64,000 bases of DNA from positions 17,015-81,014 of the forward strand of contig JBGOZF010000009.1 in assembly GCA_041480065.1 (NCBI GenBank), in the 5' to 3' direction. The stretch comes from Fen-999 sp041480065 (GTDB lineage: Bacteria; Pseudomonadota; Gammaproteobacteria; Burkholderiales; Rhodocyclaceae). Below are positions 9,496 to 18,480 of the stretch, in pieces. Below the pieces are notes generated by a model, which searched no databases, was not told the origin of the DNA, and saw only the letters and a program-made list of their open reading frames with translations. A program made the position numbers and the translations under genes. Positions within the stretch are counted from its first letter, which is position 1. Each line of letters begins with the position of its first letter.

Positions 9496-10317
9496 ATGTC
9501 TCAAGACACGACGAAGGAAGTCATTCACTCGCGCATCTGGCAGGAAGAAGCAGAGGCTGACAACCCATTCGCAGCGCGCGTTGCTTGGTGCCACGGCTTC
9601 GACGTCTATGGCGATATGCTCGGCAAAGCCAGGTGGGTGGAAATGCTCCATCTTCTCTTCCGAGGTGAAGCGCCCTCGGAGGAAGCGGCCCAACTGCTGG
9701 AATCTCTCGCGGTAGCGCTTGCCAACCCGGGCCCGCGCGATCCATCCGTCCACGCCGCCATGTGCGGCGGTACCGGTGGTTCGCCAGCGGCGGCGGCGCT
9801 CATGGCCGCCCTTGCCGTCGGCGCCGGCAACCTCTTTGGCGGACACGAGATACTTCTGGCGGTACAAGACTGGTCTGATTGCGGAACCGACATCGAGGCG
9901 TGGCGCAACCGGCTGAGCAACCGTCCGCCAGCCGTCGGCGCCAGCGCCTGGCCCAAGCCCGAACATCCGCCCGGCTTCGATCCCCATGGTGTGCAGGCCA
10001 CACTGATCGTGCGGCAGACACTGACGTGCCTCGCCGGGCTCAGTCCGGGTGCGCACCTCCCCTGGCTAAAGGAAATGAGGCCCGACCTTGAAACCGCCGC
10101 CGGGTTGCCCCTCAGCCTCACAGGCGTTACCGCGGCCGCGTTCGCCGACCTTGGTTTCGCGCCGGAGCAGGCAGAGACCCTCCATCTGATACTGCGTCTC
10201 CCCGGCGCTGCGGTTCATGCTCTTGAGCAATGGGAATTCGGTCATAAGAAGTTCCCTTTCTATCAAATCGAATTCGAAACCGATCATCCAGATCAGTCGC
10301 AGGAGGCCGAGGCGTGA
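9496..10317 (+). CDS. Citrate synthase-fold protein, divergent (first of a pair)
   Basis: A 273-residue protein; the ATG at 9496 is preferred over an overlapping GTG at 9463. The fold is suggested by GGTGGSPAAAALMAALAVGAG and by the C-terminal LHLILRLPGAAVHALEQ. The latter matches the citrate synthase helix that ends in R-x-P-G-x-x-A-H-x-x-E-Q. The usual central GFGHP motif is replaced by HPPGFDPHG (about 157), and the catalytic-aspartate region reads SLTGVTAAAFADLGF with no aspartate at the expected site. It is shorter than a full citrate synthase, like citryl-CoA-lyase-type proteins. It overlaps the next gene by four bases (GTGA), so the two products may form one complex. Activity is uncertain. 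Confidence 0.65.
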   Translation: MSQDTTKEVIHSRIWQEEAEADNPFAARVAWCHGFDVYGDMLGKARWVEMLHLLFRGEAPSEEAAQLLESLAVALANPGPRDPSVHAAMCGGTGGSPAAAALMAALAVGAGNLFGGHEILLAVQDWSDCGTDIEAWRNRLSNRPPAVGASAWPKPEHPPGFDPHGVQATLIVRQTLTCLAGLSPGAHLPWLKEMRPDLETAAGLPLSLTGVTAAAFADLGFAPEQAETLHLILRLPGAAVHALEQWEFGHKKFPFYQIEFETDHPDQSQEAEA

Positions 10318-11189
10318 GAGGCCCCGAATTTCTGCGCCAGCGCGTGGGCAAGCTGAAGTCACGCATGGGCGGCGTCGTGCCGGGCAGTCACGCGACAATT
10401 CGCGGCCTCGACCTGCATTCCGCGTTCAAGGATGCGGAATGGATGGATATCTACATGTTCGCGATTACCGGCCGCCGCTTCTCGTCGGCCGAATTGGCCC
10501 TCCTTCAAAGCATCTGGACCTACACTAGCTACCCCGATGCCCGAATCTGGAACAACCGGGTGGCGGCATTGGCTGGCAGCGCACGCAGCTCCGGCGCGTT
10601 GGCCGTTTCCGCCGCTTTGGCGATATCGGAGGCGACAATCTACGGTGGCGGAACCTATGTGCCAGCGATAACGTTCCTACAGGAAACCCGCCGAAAGATA
10701 CTTGCAGGCCACAGTCTCAGCGATTGTGTGCGTGAAGAACTGAAGGTCCGCCGTGGAATCGCCGGCTATGGCCGCCCTTTGACCTCGAAGGATGAGCGGA
10801 TCATTCCGCTACTGGATCGTGCGGGCGAACTTGGATTGGATCGCGGGCCGCACCTTGCGCTGGTTCTTCAAATCGACCACTATTTGGCCCAAAGCCGTCT
10901 ACGTATGCGGAAGAACTTTGCGGCTGTTGCCGCTGGCTTAGTGGCCGACTTGGGGGTTTCGCCCCGCGAGTTCTATCTTTATGGGTTTCCGACATTCCTC
11001 GCCGGAATGCTTCCTTGTTATCTGGAGGCTACCGACGAGCCCGAGGGTGCGCTGTTTCCGATTCCATGCGAAGATATTGCATATGCTGGACGGGAGAAGC
11101 GATTCTGGGCCAAGAAGCACAATCATGCACAAATGGATCCCGCGCCAGAGTCTCCCGCGGTAAATGCCGGTATGACGTCAGGAGAGTGA
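10314..11189 (+). CDS. Citrate synthase-fold protein, divergent (second of a pair)
   Basis: A 291-residue protein starting at a GTG inside the previous stop, with AGGAGG just upstream. It resembles citrate synthase/citryl-CoA lyase in LAISEATIYGGG, the GIAGYGRPLTSKDERI segment (about 150-165) and RKNFAAVAAGLVADLGVSP near the C-terminus. In active relatives the second segment carries G-F-G-H and the third an N-x-D. Here the histidine position is arginine and the aspartate position is alanine or phenylalanine. Together with its partner it may be a heteromeric, possibly non-citrate-forming member of the superfamily. The preserved ligand-cleft residues argue against simple decay. Annotation as citryl-CoA lyase would be a guess. 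Confidence 0.65.
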   Translation: MRGPEFLRQRVGKLKSRMGGVVPGSHATIRGLDLHSAFKDAEWMDIYMFAITGRRFSSAELALLQSIWTYTSYPDARIWNNRVAALAGSARSSGALAVSAALAISEATIYGGGTYVPAITFLQETRRKILAGHSLSDCVREELKVRRGIAGYGRPLTSKDERIIPLLDRAGELGLDRGPHLALVLQIDHYLAQSRLRMRKNFAAVAAGLVADLGVSPREFYLYGFPTFLAGMLPCYLEATDEPEGALFPIPCEDIAYAGREKRFWAKKHNHAQMDPAPESPAVNAGMTSGE

Positions 11190-11191
11190 CC

Positions 11192-13306
11192 ATGAGATGG
11201 CCACGACGAAGAGCATTTTGCGCGTCCATCACGATGGTGTGGACGCTAGCCGTCGGCGCCCAACCGATGGATGAAGAAGAAGAACTTGCCCTGATCTACG
11301 GCGACAAGTCAATGATAAGCATAACTACCGGCGCGGCCCAACCTTTGGCACGGGCCCCGGCAGTTGCGACCGTCATAACGGCACAGGACATCGAGTCCAT
11401 TGGTGCTACTGACCTTAATGAAGTACTCGAGTCAGTTCCCGGGCTGCATGTTTCCCATTCGGCCTTGGGCTACGCACCGATTTACACCATTCGCGGTATT
11501 GGCACTCAGTACAACCCTCAGGTGCTGGTTCTGACCAACGGCATTCCCATGACCAGCGTATTTGCGGGTGATCGCGGAAACGTCTGGGGCGGCCTGCCCG
11601 TGGACAACATCGCCCGTATTGAAGTCATCCGCGGTCCAGGGTCGGCGCTATACGGTGCGGATGCCTTCTCGGGTGTCATCAACATAATTACCAAGACCGC
11701 TGCCGATACCGACGGAACGCAGGCCGGCGCCCGCATAGGCTCCTTCCAGACGCACGACGCATGGATGCTGCACGGAGGCAAGTGGGGTGCGATCGATGTT
11801 GCTGGCTACGTTCGCATCGCCCGTACAAATGGTGCCAAAGAAACGATCGTCTCCGACGGCCAGACGCAATTGGACGCGGGTTTTCACACCCACGCATCTC
11901 TCGCACCTGGTACCACAAACCTCGGTTACGATGCCATAGATGCCAGCCTCGATCTGGCCTACAAGAAATGGCGTTTCCGCGCAGGCCTGAAGCGGCGGAA
12001 CGATGTCCAGTCAGGTCCCGGCGTCGCTCAGACGCTGGATCCTACCGGCACAAACTTCGGCGAGCGCCTCACCGGAGACCTCACTTACCAGGACAAGGAA
12101 TTCACCGAGAACTGGGACGTCACACTCCAGGCCAGTTACTACCACCTGAACGAGAAATCGAATTTGGTCCTGTACCCGCCGGGTGCGACATTCGGAAATG
12201 GTGTCTTCGTTGACGGCATGATCGGCAATCCCTACAAGTGGGAACGCCATCTCCGTTTCACGGCTTCAGCCTTTTACACCGGTTTCGAAAGTCATCGCGT
12301 CCGCATCGGCGCTGGGCGCGAAAACGATGATCTCTACAAGGTTCAGGAATCCAAGAATTACCGGTATGACCCGGTTTCTCTTCCTGGCAGCGGAAACGTC
12401 CTAACACCCACACCTCTCGGGTCGGTCGTCGACGTGTCGGGCACCGGCGCCTTCATGACGCCCCATGAGCGCACGGTGAATTACATCTACGTACAGGACG
12501 AATGGACATTCAAGCGCGACTGGACTTTGACCGGCGGCGTACGCCGGGACCAGTACTCCGACTTCGGCGGCACTACCAATCCTCGCCTGGCACTAGTCTG
12601 GGACGCCGCTTACAACGTGACCGCAAAACTCTTGGCCGGTCGTGCGTTCCGAGCGCCGTCGTTCGTGGAACTGTATAACATTAACAACCCGGTCTCACTG
12701 GGCAATCCTGACCTGAAGCCGGAAACGATCTCGACCCAGGAAGCCGCGGTTTCCTGGCAGCCCACAGGCGCTGTCCAGATCAACGCCAACGTTTTCCAAT
12801 ACAGAATGCGCGACATCATCCGCTACGTCGCCGGCGCGAATGGCTTGACGGCTCAGAATACCGGTGGCCAGACCGGCAAGGGGCTGGAACTTGAGGCGTC
12901 ATGGGACGTTAGCCGCAGGCTGCGCCTTTCCGGCAACTATGCCTATCAGCGTTCGATCAACGACAGCACCAGCACCGACGCCGGCGACGCGCCCCATCAT
13001 CACCTGTACCTGCGTGCGGACTGGCGTTTCGGCTATGACTGGATGGGCAACGTGCAATTCAACCAGATCGCCGGCCGCGACCGGGCCGCGGGCGATTCAA
13101 GGCCGACTGTACCCAATTACCATACGGTTGACCTGACCCTGCGCAACGGCAAGACTGGCCCCGGCCGCTGGGATTTTGCCTTCTCGGTGCGCAACCTCTT
13201 CGCCGCCACGGTCTTTGAACCCAGCCCCTTGGCACCGCTGAACATCCCCGGCGACTTCCCGATGGCCGGGCGCAGCATGTACGTCCAGGCCCGTTACGGC
13301 CTCTGA
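11192..13306 (+). CDS. TonB-dependent outer-membrane receptor
   Basis: A 704-residue receptor. The ATG at 11192 follows GGAGAG and sits three bases after the previous stop; a longer frame from 11015 overlaps the citrate-synthase-like gene and is not favoured. A signal peptide runs to about residue 24. The plug domain has APAVATVITAQDIESIGA, LNEVLESVPGLHVS and IEVIRGPGSALYGADAFSGV, followed by beta-barrel strands and an aromatic C-terminus (MYVQARYGL). The pre-plug YGDKSMISITTG segment is a form I associate with TonB receptors found near signalling genes in this bacterial group. Its place after the ThDP and citrate-synthase-like genes suggests uptake of something related to their substrate or product. 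The ligand is not determined. Confidence 0.92.
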   Translation: MRWPRRRAFCASITMVWTLAVGAQPMDEEEELALIYGDKSMISITTGAAQPLARAPAVATVITAQDIESIGATDLNEVLESVPGLHVSHSALGYAPIYTIRGIGTQYNPQVLVLTNGIPMTSVFAGDRGNVWGGLPVDNIARIEVIRGPGSALYGADAFSGVINIITKTAADTDGTQAGARIGSFQTHDAWMLHGGKWGAIDVAGYVRIARTNGAKETIVSDGQTQLDAGFHTHASLAPGTTNLGYDAIDASLDLAYKKWRFRAGLKRRNDVQSGPGVAQTLDPTGTNFGERLTGDLTYQDKEFTENWDVTLQASYYHLNEKSNLVLYPPGATFGNGVFVDGMIGNPYKWERHLRFTASAFYTGFESHRVRIGAGRENDDLYKVQESKNYRYDPVSLPGSGNVLTPTPLGSVVDVSGTGAFMTPHERTVNYIYVQDEWTFKRDWTLTGGVRRDQYSDFGGTTNPRLALVWDAAYNVTAKLLAGRAFRAPSFVELYNINNPVSLGNPDLKPETISTQEAAVSWQPTGAVQINANVFQYRMRDIIRYVAGANGLTAQNTGGQTGKGLELEASWDVSRRLRLSGNYAYQRSINDSTSTDAGDAPHHHLYLRADWRFGYDWMGNVQFNQIAGRDRAAGDSRPTVPNYHTVDLTLRNGKTGPGRWDFAFSVRNLFAATVFEPSPLAPLNIPGDFPMAGRSMYVQARYGL

Positions 13307-13311
13307 GACAG

Positions 13312-15519
13312 TTAAGCAGCCTTCAGCGTTTCCAAGGCGCGATTCACGGCGCGATCGAACATCGGTTCGACCGGCACGATGGTCGCCTCGCCGCGTTCGA
13401 TCTGCAAGACCAACGCATCAGGCGCAACCGATATTGCTCGCGGCGACTGCGGATTGGTAAACAGCAGGATGCCACGCTGCGGACTGATCCAGGACAAGCG
13501 ATAACGCAAGGGGCCGGTCTCGGCGTTGGCGAACTCGACCCAGTCGCCGCGTTGAAGCTCCGCTACCTGGGCCTGGGCATCGTCGCCGCCCTCGAACGGC
13601 GCCAACTGACCACCGTCGGCGAGTGTGATCCGCTCCAATTGCGTTTCGCCATCCTCGATATGCTCGCTGGCAATTTCCGCGGGCCCCGGCTCGGCGACCG
13701 GCGCCGTCGGCCAGGTGCTTGTCACCACGGGCGCGGCGCCACGCAAGACCGCGGCATGCAGGCTGAACATTGCATCGATGAGCGCCAGTCGACGATCGAC
13801 CGCCACGTTCAGGCTATCCAGGCCATCGTGAATGCGACGAACCAGGGTGGGCAAGCGGGCTGCCAATTGCTTCCGCCCCTGCGACTCGGTTTGAGGCTGG
13901 ACGCTCGCGACCAGGTCGCTGATGGTGCCCATGGCGGCACCCCAGGCGGCATCGTCGCCTGCCATGTAGTGCCGAATCAGCAGCATGCGCCATTCATGGC
14001 CCAGCAAGTCACTCACTGCCGAGGGCAGCGGCATCGCCAACCACCCGGCCAACGCCTGATCGACGGCAAGGGCCGCCAGTTCGCGCCGCTCCTGCTCCGC
14101 TACCAACGGCACCGCCTGCTCGGCACGCGCGTCGGCCGCGGCCTCCTGGCCGTCAAGGAAGGCATCCAGTTCCACGCACAGGGTGTCGAACAAGCCGGTA
14201 TCCTGGCTGAATTCGTTTTGCAGACGGTCGACGATTTCGGCAATACGCATGTAGAGCGGATCGTCGTGCCCGGCCTGCGGACCACAGCGCGCGGCAGCCC
14301 GGGAGATGCCGTCGAGCAGCCGCCGCGCCGGATGGGCCTTGCTCGAGAAGAAGGACTTGTCCAGCATCGCCACCTTGAGAAGCGGAATCTGCAGGCGCGC
14401 AACCAGGGCCTTGATCGGATCGGCGACGGAGGCATCGTCGAATATGAAGTCGAACAGGGTGGCAACGATATCCACCGTCACGGCATCAAGATAGCCGAGA
14501 TTCTGGCCGGTGTCGCTGGTGCGGAACTCGCGCAGCACATTGGCCATCGGCGCCGCTGCGGTCTGCGCCGGCACCACCCTTTGCAAGGCATCCAGGGAGG
14601 CCATGACCTGTTCCATGGCCACGACCATGTTCGCCGGCACTCCACCGCCATGCCCCGATCCGCCGCCTCCGGCGCCGCCAGGCCCACCGCCCGCCCCACC
14701 GGAAACGCCAGCCGCCGCGCCGGCAGACGGCTGAGCCGCCACCAGCTTTTGCAGCAGGGCAAAAACATCAGCCGCCTCGGCTGCCTTTTCCCCATCGGTC
14801 GGCCGCTTCTTGTCTGCTGACGCCCGGGAATAGCTGCGGCGCAGCTTCGGCAGCACACCGCGGCCGACCAGGAATGAGTTCAGATCATGAATGGCCGGGC
14901 CGAAAACTTCGACCGCGTTGCGCTCGATGCAATGGAGCAGCTCAAGCCGCGCCGCGGCGGCGAAGCCCAAGTCCTCGAACGCGTTGTCCAGCGCCTGGGA
15001 GATGAGATCCTCTATCGCCAGCGGTACGTCGTTCTCAGGTTGCCCAAACAGGAAAGCCAGTCGACGGCCGGCGGCAAAAAGTCCCTCTTCGCATCCATCG
15101 CGCAGGCGACTTGCTATCGACTTGACGGCCAATTCCTCGTCCATGGCGCCGAACTCGACCAGTTGGAGTTCGTCGGCATCGCCGCCGGCCTTAGCCGGTT
15201 TCGCCTTGTCTGCGGCCCGCCCCCGTTGCTCGAACAGGCCCAGCCACTTTGCCGCCAAAACGCCTTCGAGGCGCCCCGCGTTGTCGCGCATCGCATCCTT
15301 GGTGCCGTAGAACAACTGGCGCTGATCGCGCCCGTCCGCTATGTCACCGCGGGCAAGTAGTTCCTCCTCGATCTTGGGTAGAACTGACCTCAAGGCCTCA
15401 CGCAGCTTGTGGGCCATGAAATCCCGGGCCTCCACGAGAGTGCGGGAGCGATCGAAATCCGCGACCGAGCCACGAGCACCGTCGGGAAACCGGATCACAT
15501 TGTCGAGTGGTACTGCCAT
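13312..15519 (-). CDS. DUF1631 family protein under riboswitch control
   Basis: A 735-residue cytoplasmic protein. The start is set by an excellent ribosome site (AAGGAGGT) before the ATG encoding MAVPLDNVIRFPDG; a 42-residue upstream extension runs into the leader and is rejected. The protein is mostly helical, with a glycine-rich linker near residues 305-325 (GGAGGGPGGAGGGGSGHGGG). It ends in a compact beta-rich segment (LQRGDWVEFANAE, LFTNPQSPRAISVAPDAL) that resembles a PilZ-type barrel but lacks the canonical RxxxR and DxSxxG c-di-GMP motifs. The molecular role of DUF1631 proteins is not established. A c-di-GMP-I riboswitch about 180 bases upstream ties it to c-di-GMP signalling. It is convergent with the TonB receptor, five bases apart. 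Confidence 0.85.
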   Translation of the reverse strand: MAVPLDNVIRFPDGARGSVADFDRSRTLVEARDFMAHKLREALRSVLPKIEEELLARGDIADGRDQRQLFYGTKDAMRDNAGRLEGVLAAKWLGLFEQRGRAADKAKPAKAGGDADELQLVEFGAMDEELAVKSIASRLRDGCEEGLFAAGRRLAFLFGQPENDVPLAIEDLISQALDNAFEDLGFAAAARLELLHCIERNAVEVFGPAIHDLNSFLVGRGVLPKLRRSYSRASADKKRPTDGEKAAEAADVFALLQKLVAAQPSAGAAAGVSGGAGGGPGGAGGGGSGHGGGVPANMVVAMEQVMASLDALQRVVPAQTAAAPMANVLREFRTSDTGQNLGYLDAVTVDIVATLFDFIFDDASVADPIKALVARLQIPLLKVAMLDKSFFSSKAHPARRLLDGISRAAARCGPQAGHDDPLYMRIAEIVDRLQNEFSQDTGLFDTLCVELDAFLDGQEAAADARAEQAVPLVAEQERRELAALAVDQALAGWLAMPLPSAVSDLLGHEWRMLLIRHYMAGDDAAWGAAMGTISDLVASVQPQTESQGRKQLAARLPTLVRRIHDGLDSLNVAVDRRLALIDAMFSLHAAVLRGAAPVVTSTWPTAPVAEPGPAEIASEHIEDGETQLERITLADGGQLAPFEGGDDAQAQVAELQRGDWVEFANAETGPLRYRLSWISPQRGILLFTNPQSPRAISVAPDALVLQIERGEATIVPVEPMFDRAVNRALETLKAA

Positions 15520-15702
15520 CGCCGACCTCCTTACCGCTGCTGCGCAAAACGCGCACTGCCAAACCGCAAACAATCCTCCGGGCTGGCGCGAAATCACTAT
15601 GCGGGCGGCAACTGGGCCGCTTGGGGGAACCGACGGGCTTATCATCGTCGACGGAGACTGCGCCCGGAGCTTTGTCTCTGTCCGAACGCTGTCTCGGTTA
15701 GC

Positions 15703-15798
15703 CTGGCGGTCCCGCCATCTTGGGAAACGGCAGACATCGCGTTTCCTTTAGACCGGTGACTTTGCGTCCCCGCCTTTCGACGGGTTTGCCTTTATCAG
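15703..15798 (-). promoter_or_regulatory. Cyclic-di-GMP-I (GEMM-I) riboswitch
   Basis: Read on the minus strand, the segment has the hallmarks of GEMM-I in order: AAGGCAAACC, a six-pair stem CCCGTC/GGCGGG closed by a GAAA tetraloop, GGGACGCAAAGTCACCGG, TCTAAAGG, a second arm with GGAAACG/CGTTTCC, then AAGATGGCGGGACCGCC closing on the initial GGC. The tetraloop, the CGCAAAG and CCGG-CTAA core, and the closing helix are the most conserved parts of the known aptamer. It lies in the 313-base gap 15520-15832, between the HDOD gene and the DUF1631 gene, and points to DUF1631. I saw no obvious intrinsic terminator in the remaining 183-base leader, so the control mode is open. Confidence 0.9.
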
Positions 15799-15832
15799 TT
15801 AAACCGAACGATTTCAATCTATACCAAAAGTC

Positions 15833-16642
15833 TCAATAACGCAAGGCGGTGGTCAATGCGCCCATTTCCTCGCCGGATTGCTCCAGGATCTCGGCCAGCA
15901 GGGTCACCGCCTTCGGATCGCCCGGCAAAACCTGAACATCCGGCCTCTGCAGCGGAGACAGGATGGGGGTCAGATGGTTGGCCAGAGCCAGCAAATCGCC
16001 CAGGTCTGTCGGCGGGAAATTCGTTCGGCTCGGCCGCCACAGGGCTTCGACGGCAGCCTTGACATCCTCCGGTACTGCCAACGCCTCCAGAACGGCACGC
16101 CCCACCTGCATTTCGGCCTCAGGCGAGAGAATGCTGCCGTCGGCAAACAGGTCAGGGTAGCTGTCGGTACGCGAAATCAGGTAGAAACCGCCAACTTCAT
16201 GCACGATGCCGGCAAAAAGCGCCATATCGGCCAGCGGGCGCATGAACCGCTGCGCCAGCACATTGGCCAGCGCGGCAACGTGGGCTGTGTGCTCCCATAG
16301 GCGCTCCGACAGTGCCCGGTAGGCCGCCGATCGCAACCCGCCGGCCATCTGTCGCATTACCACCGCGGTGGCAAGCGCACGGACAAACCGGATTCCGAGC
16401 CGGGTGACGGCATTGCGCACGTCGGTGACATGCTGGCCACCACGGTTGAACGCGACCGAGTTGGCCAGCGCCACCACGCGCGCCGCCAGCAAGGGTTCCG
16501 CCTGGACAATCTGTGCCGCCTTCGCCAGATGCAGATCGGGGTCGTCGAGGGCAAGACGTACGCGGAAGGCGACATCGGCGTGGGTGGGGAAAGTGACTTC
16601 CCCGCGCCCGACCTCGGCGATGATCTTGTCCAGGGTGCGCAT
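15833..16642 (-). CDS. HDOD-domain protein
   Basis: A 269-residue protein that is nearly all HDOD domain, a degenerate HD-related signalling fold. Characteristic parts are FRVRLALDDPDLHLAKAAQIVQ, LLAARVVALANSVAF, VRNAVTRLGIRFVRALATAVV, WEHTAHVAALANVLA and ALFAGIVHEVGGFYLI. The metal-binding pairs of true HD phosphohydrolases are incomplete, as is normal for HDOD. Such proteins usually act as adaptors in c-di-GMP, stress or motility signalling. It lies 37 bases downstream of the acyl-CoA dehydrogenase gene on the same strand and upstream of the riboswitch-DUF1631 unit. Confidence 0.88.
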   Translation of the reverse strand: MRTLDKIIAEVGRGEVTFPTHADVAFRVRLALDDPDLHLAKAAQIVQAEPLLAARVVALANSVAFNRGGQHVTDVRNAVTRLGIRFVRALATAVVMRQMAGGLRSAAYRALSERLWEHTAHVAALANVLAQRFMRPLADMALFAGIVHEVGGFYLISRTDSYPDLFADGSILSPEAEMQVGRAVLEALAVPEDVKAAVEALWRPSRTNFPPTDLGDLLALANHLTPILSPLQRPDVQVLPGDPKAVTLLAEILEQSGEEMGALTTALRY

Positions 16643-16679
16643 GGCCCGAAGCCCTTGCTGTGGATGCGAAGCGGTTACA

Positions 16680-18464
16680 TTACATCAGGTCATCGCTTAT
16701 CGCCAGCGCACTGGGGCCGGCTGCAACGACAATTTCCGCCAGACCCGGCGCCGCGGCGAGCACGGTGGCCGCATAGAACGCCGCTGTCGCGACCTTGGCC
16801 GGATAGAAGGAATCGCTATCACCCGCAGCGATGTGCGCCCGCGCGGCTTGCGCCGCCCGCGTCATCATCCAGCCGCCGGAGACGATTCCCATGAGCTTCA
16901 GGAAGGGTACGGCGCCGACGGCGACGCTCCGCACGTCGCTGCCGTAGTTGGCGACGATGAATTCAGCCGCGCGCTCCAGGGAATCAATGCCGGTGCCGAA
17001 GGCGGCTGCAATGCCCGCCAGCGCCGGATCCTTGGCGGCCGCCGTCTGGCTTTGGCGCATCATGGCGACGACCGCCTTCAAGGTCGCCCCGCCTTCCCGC
17101 GCCAGCTTGCGACCGATCAGGTCGTTGGCCTGGATGCCGGTGGTGCCCTCGTAGATGGTCGTGATGCGTGCGTCCCGCATAAACTGCGCCGCGCCGGTTT
17201 CCTCGATGTAGCCCATGCCGCCATGAACCTGCACACCCAGATACGCAATCTCGTTGCCGGTCTCGGTGAGCCAGCCCTTGACCACGGGAATCATCAGATC
17301 CACGAAGGCCTGGTTCTTTCGGCGTTCGCCTTCGTCGGCATGACGCAGCGCCGTATCAATCGCCGCCGCCACCGTGTAGGCCAGTCCGCGCATGGCTTCG
17401 ACCTGGGCCTTCATCAGCATCAGCATACGGCGCACGTCAGGGTGGCGCACGATCGGCACGGACGCCGCTGAACCTTCGATCGCCCGGCCCTGCACCCGCT
17501 CCTTCGCATACTCGAGGGCCTTCTGGTAGGCCCGCTCGGAAAGGCCCAGTCCTTCCAGGCCCACCGAGTAGCGGGCGGCGTTCATCATGATGAACATGTA
17601 CTTGAGGCCTTCGTTCGCCTTGCCGACGAGGTAACCGACAGCGCCGCCGTTATCGCCGAAGGCCATTACCGCCGTCGGGCTGGCATGTATGCCCATCTTG
17701 TGCTCGATCGACACGCAGTAGGCGTCGTTGCGCGCGCCGAGGCTGCCGTCTGCATTGACCAGGAACTTCGGTACCACGAACAGCGAGATGCCCTTGACGC
17801 CTTCAGGCGCGTCCGGCAGCCGCGCCAGCACCAAGTGGATGATGTTGGCGGCCATGTCGTGATCGCCGTAGGTGATGAAGATCTTCTGGCCGAAGATTCT
17901 GTAGCTGCCGTCCGGCTGCGGCTCGGCCCGGGTGCGCACGGCGGCGAGATCGGAACCGGCCTGCGGCTCGGTGAGGTTCATGGTTCCCGTCCACTCGCCG
18001 CTGATCATTCTCGGCAGGAACAATTCCTTCTGCGCCTGCGTTCCGGTCAGTTCCAGCGCCTCGCTTGCGCCGCGGGTCAGCAAGGGACAGAGCGAGAATG
18101 CATGATTCGCCGAGCGCCACATTTCCGCCACGACCGCCGCGATCAGTTTCGGCAGCCCCTGCCCGCCGAACTCGGTCGGACAGTCGAGTCCGCCCCAACC
18201 GTTATCGGCAAACTGGCGATAGGCGTCCTTGAATCCTTCCGGCACCGTCACCGCCTTGTCCGCCCAGTGGGCACCTTCGCGGTCGCCAACGCTGTTGAGC
18301 GGCGCCAGCACGCCGCCGGCAAATTTGGCGGCCTCGTCGAGGATGGCATCAACCACGTCCGGCGTGGCTTCCTCGTAGCCCGGCAACGCGGCCACCTTGT
18401 CCAGTCCGGCCAGTTCGGTCAGTACGAAACGCATATCCCTCAGAGGGGCAATGTAGTCAGCCAT
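16680..18464 (-). CDS. Acyl-CoA dehydrogenase (large, DmdC-like)
   Basis: A 594-residue flavoenzyme, longer than classical 380-residue acyl-CoA dehydrogenases and matching the DmdC/large-ACAD subgroup with an extra C-terminal domain. The N-terminal helix MADYIAPLRDMRFVLTEL is typical of that group. FAD-binding and substrate regions include MNLTEPQAGSDLAAVRT and IFGQKIFITYGDHDM; the catalytic-base segment is TTIYEGTTGIQANDLIGRK. It is likely to introduce the alpha,beta double bond into an acyl-CoA and pass electrons to the EtfAB encoded just upstream on the same strand. Acyl chain specificity cannot be read from the sequence. Confidence 0.92.
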   Translation of the reverse strand: MADYIAPLRDMRFVLTELAGLDKVAALPGYEEATPDVVDAILDEAAKFAGGVLAPLNSVGDREGAHWADKAVTVPEGFKDAYRQFADNGWGGLDCPTEFGGQGLPKLIAAVVAEMWRSANHAFSLCPLLTRGASEALELTGTQAQKELFLPRMISGEWTGTMNLTEPQAGSDLAAVRTRAEPQPDGSYRIFGQKIFITYGDHDMAANIIHLVLARLPDAPEGVKGISLFVVPKFLVNADGSLGARNDAYCVSIEHKMGIHASPTAVMAFGDNGGAVGYLVGKANEGLKYMFIMMNAARYSVGLEGLGLSERAYQKALEYAKERVQGRAIEGSAASVPIVRHPDVRRMLMLMKAQVEAMRGLAYTVAAAIDTALRHADEGERRKNQAFVDLMIPVVKGWLTETGNEIAYLGVQVHGGMGYIEETGAAQFMRDARITTIYEGTTGIQANDLIGRKLAREGGATLKAVVAMMRQSQTAAAKDPALAGIAAAFGTGIDSLERAAEFIVANYGSDVRSVAVGAVPFLKLMGIVSGGWMMTRAAQAARAHIAAGDSDSFYPAKVATAAFYAATVLAAAPGLAEIVVAAGPSALAISDDLM

Positions 18465-18480
18465 GTCTTGTTATCTCCAC

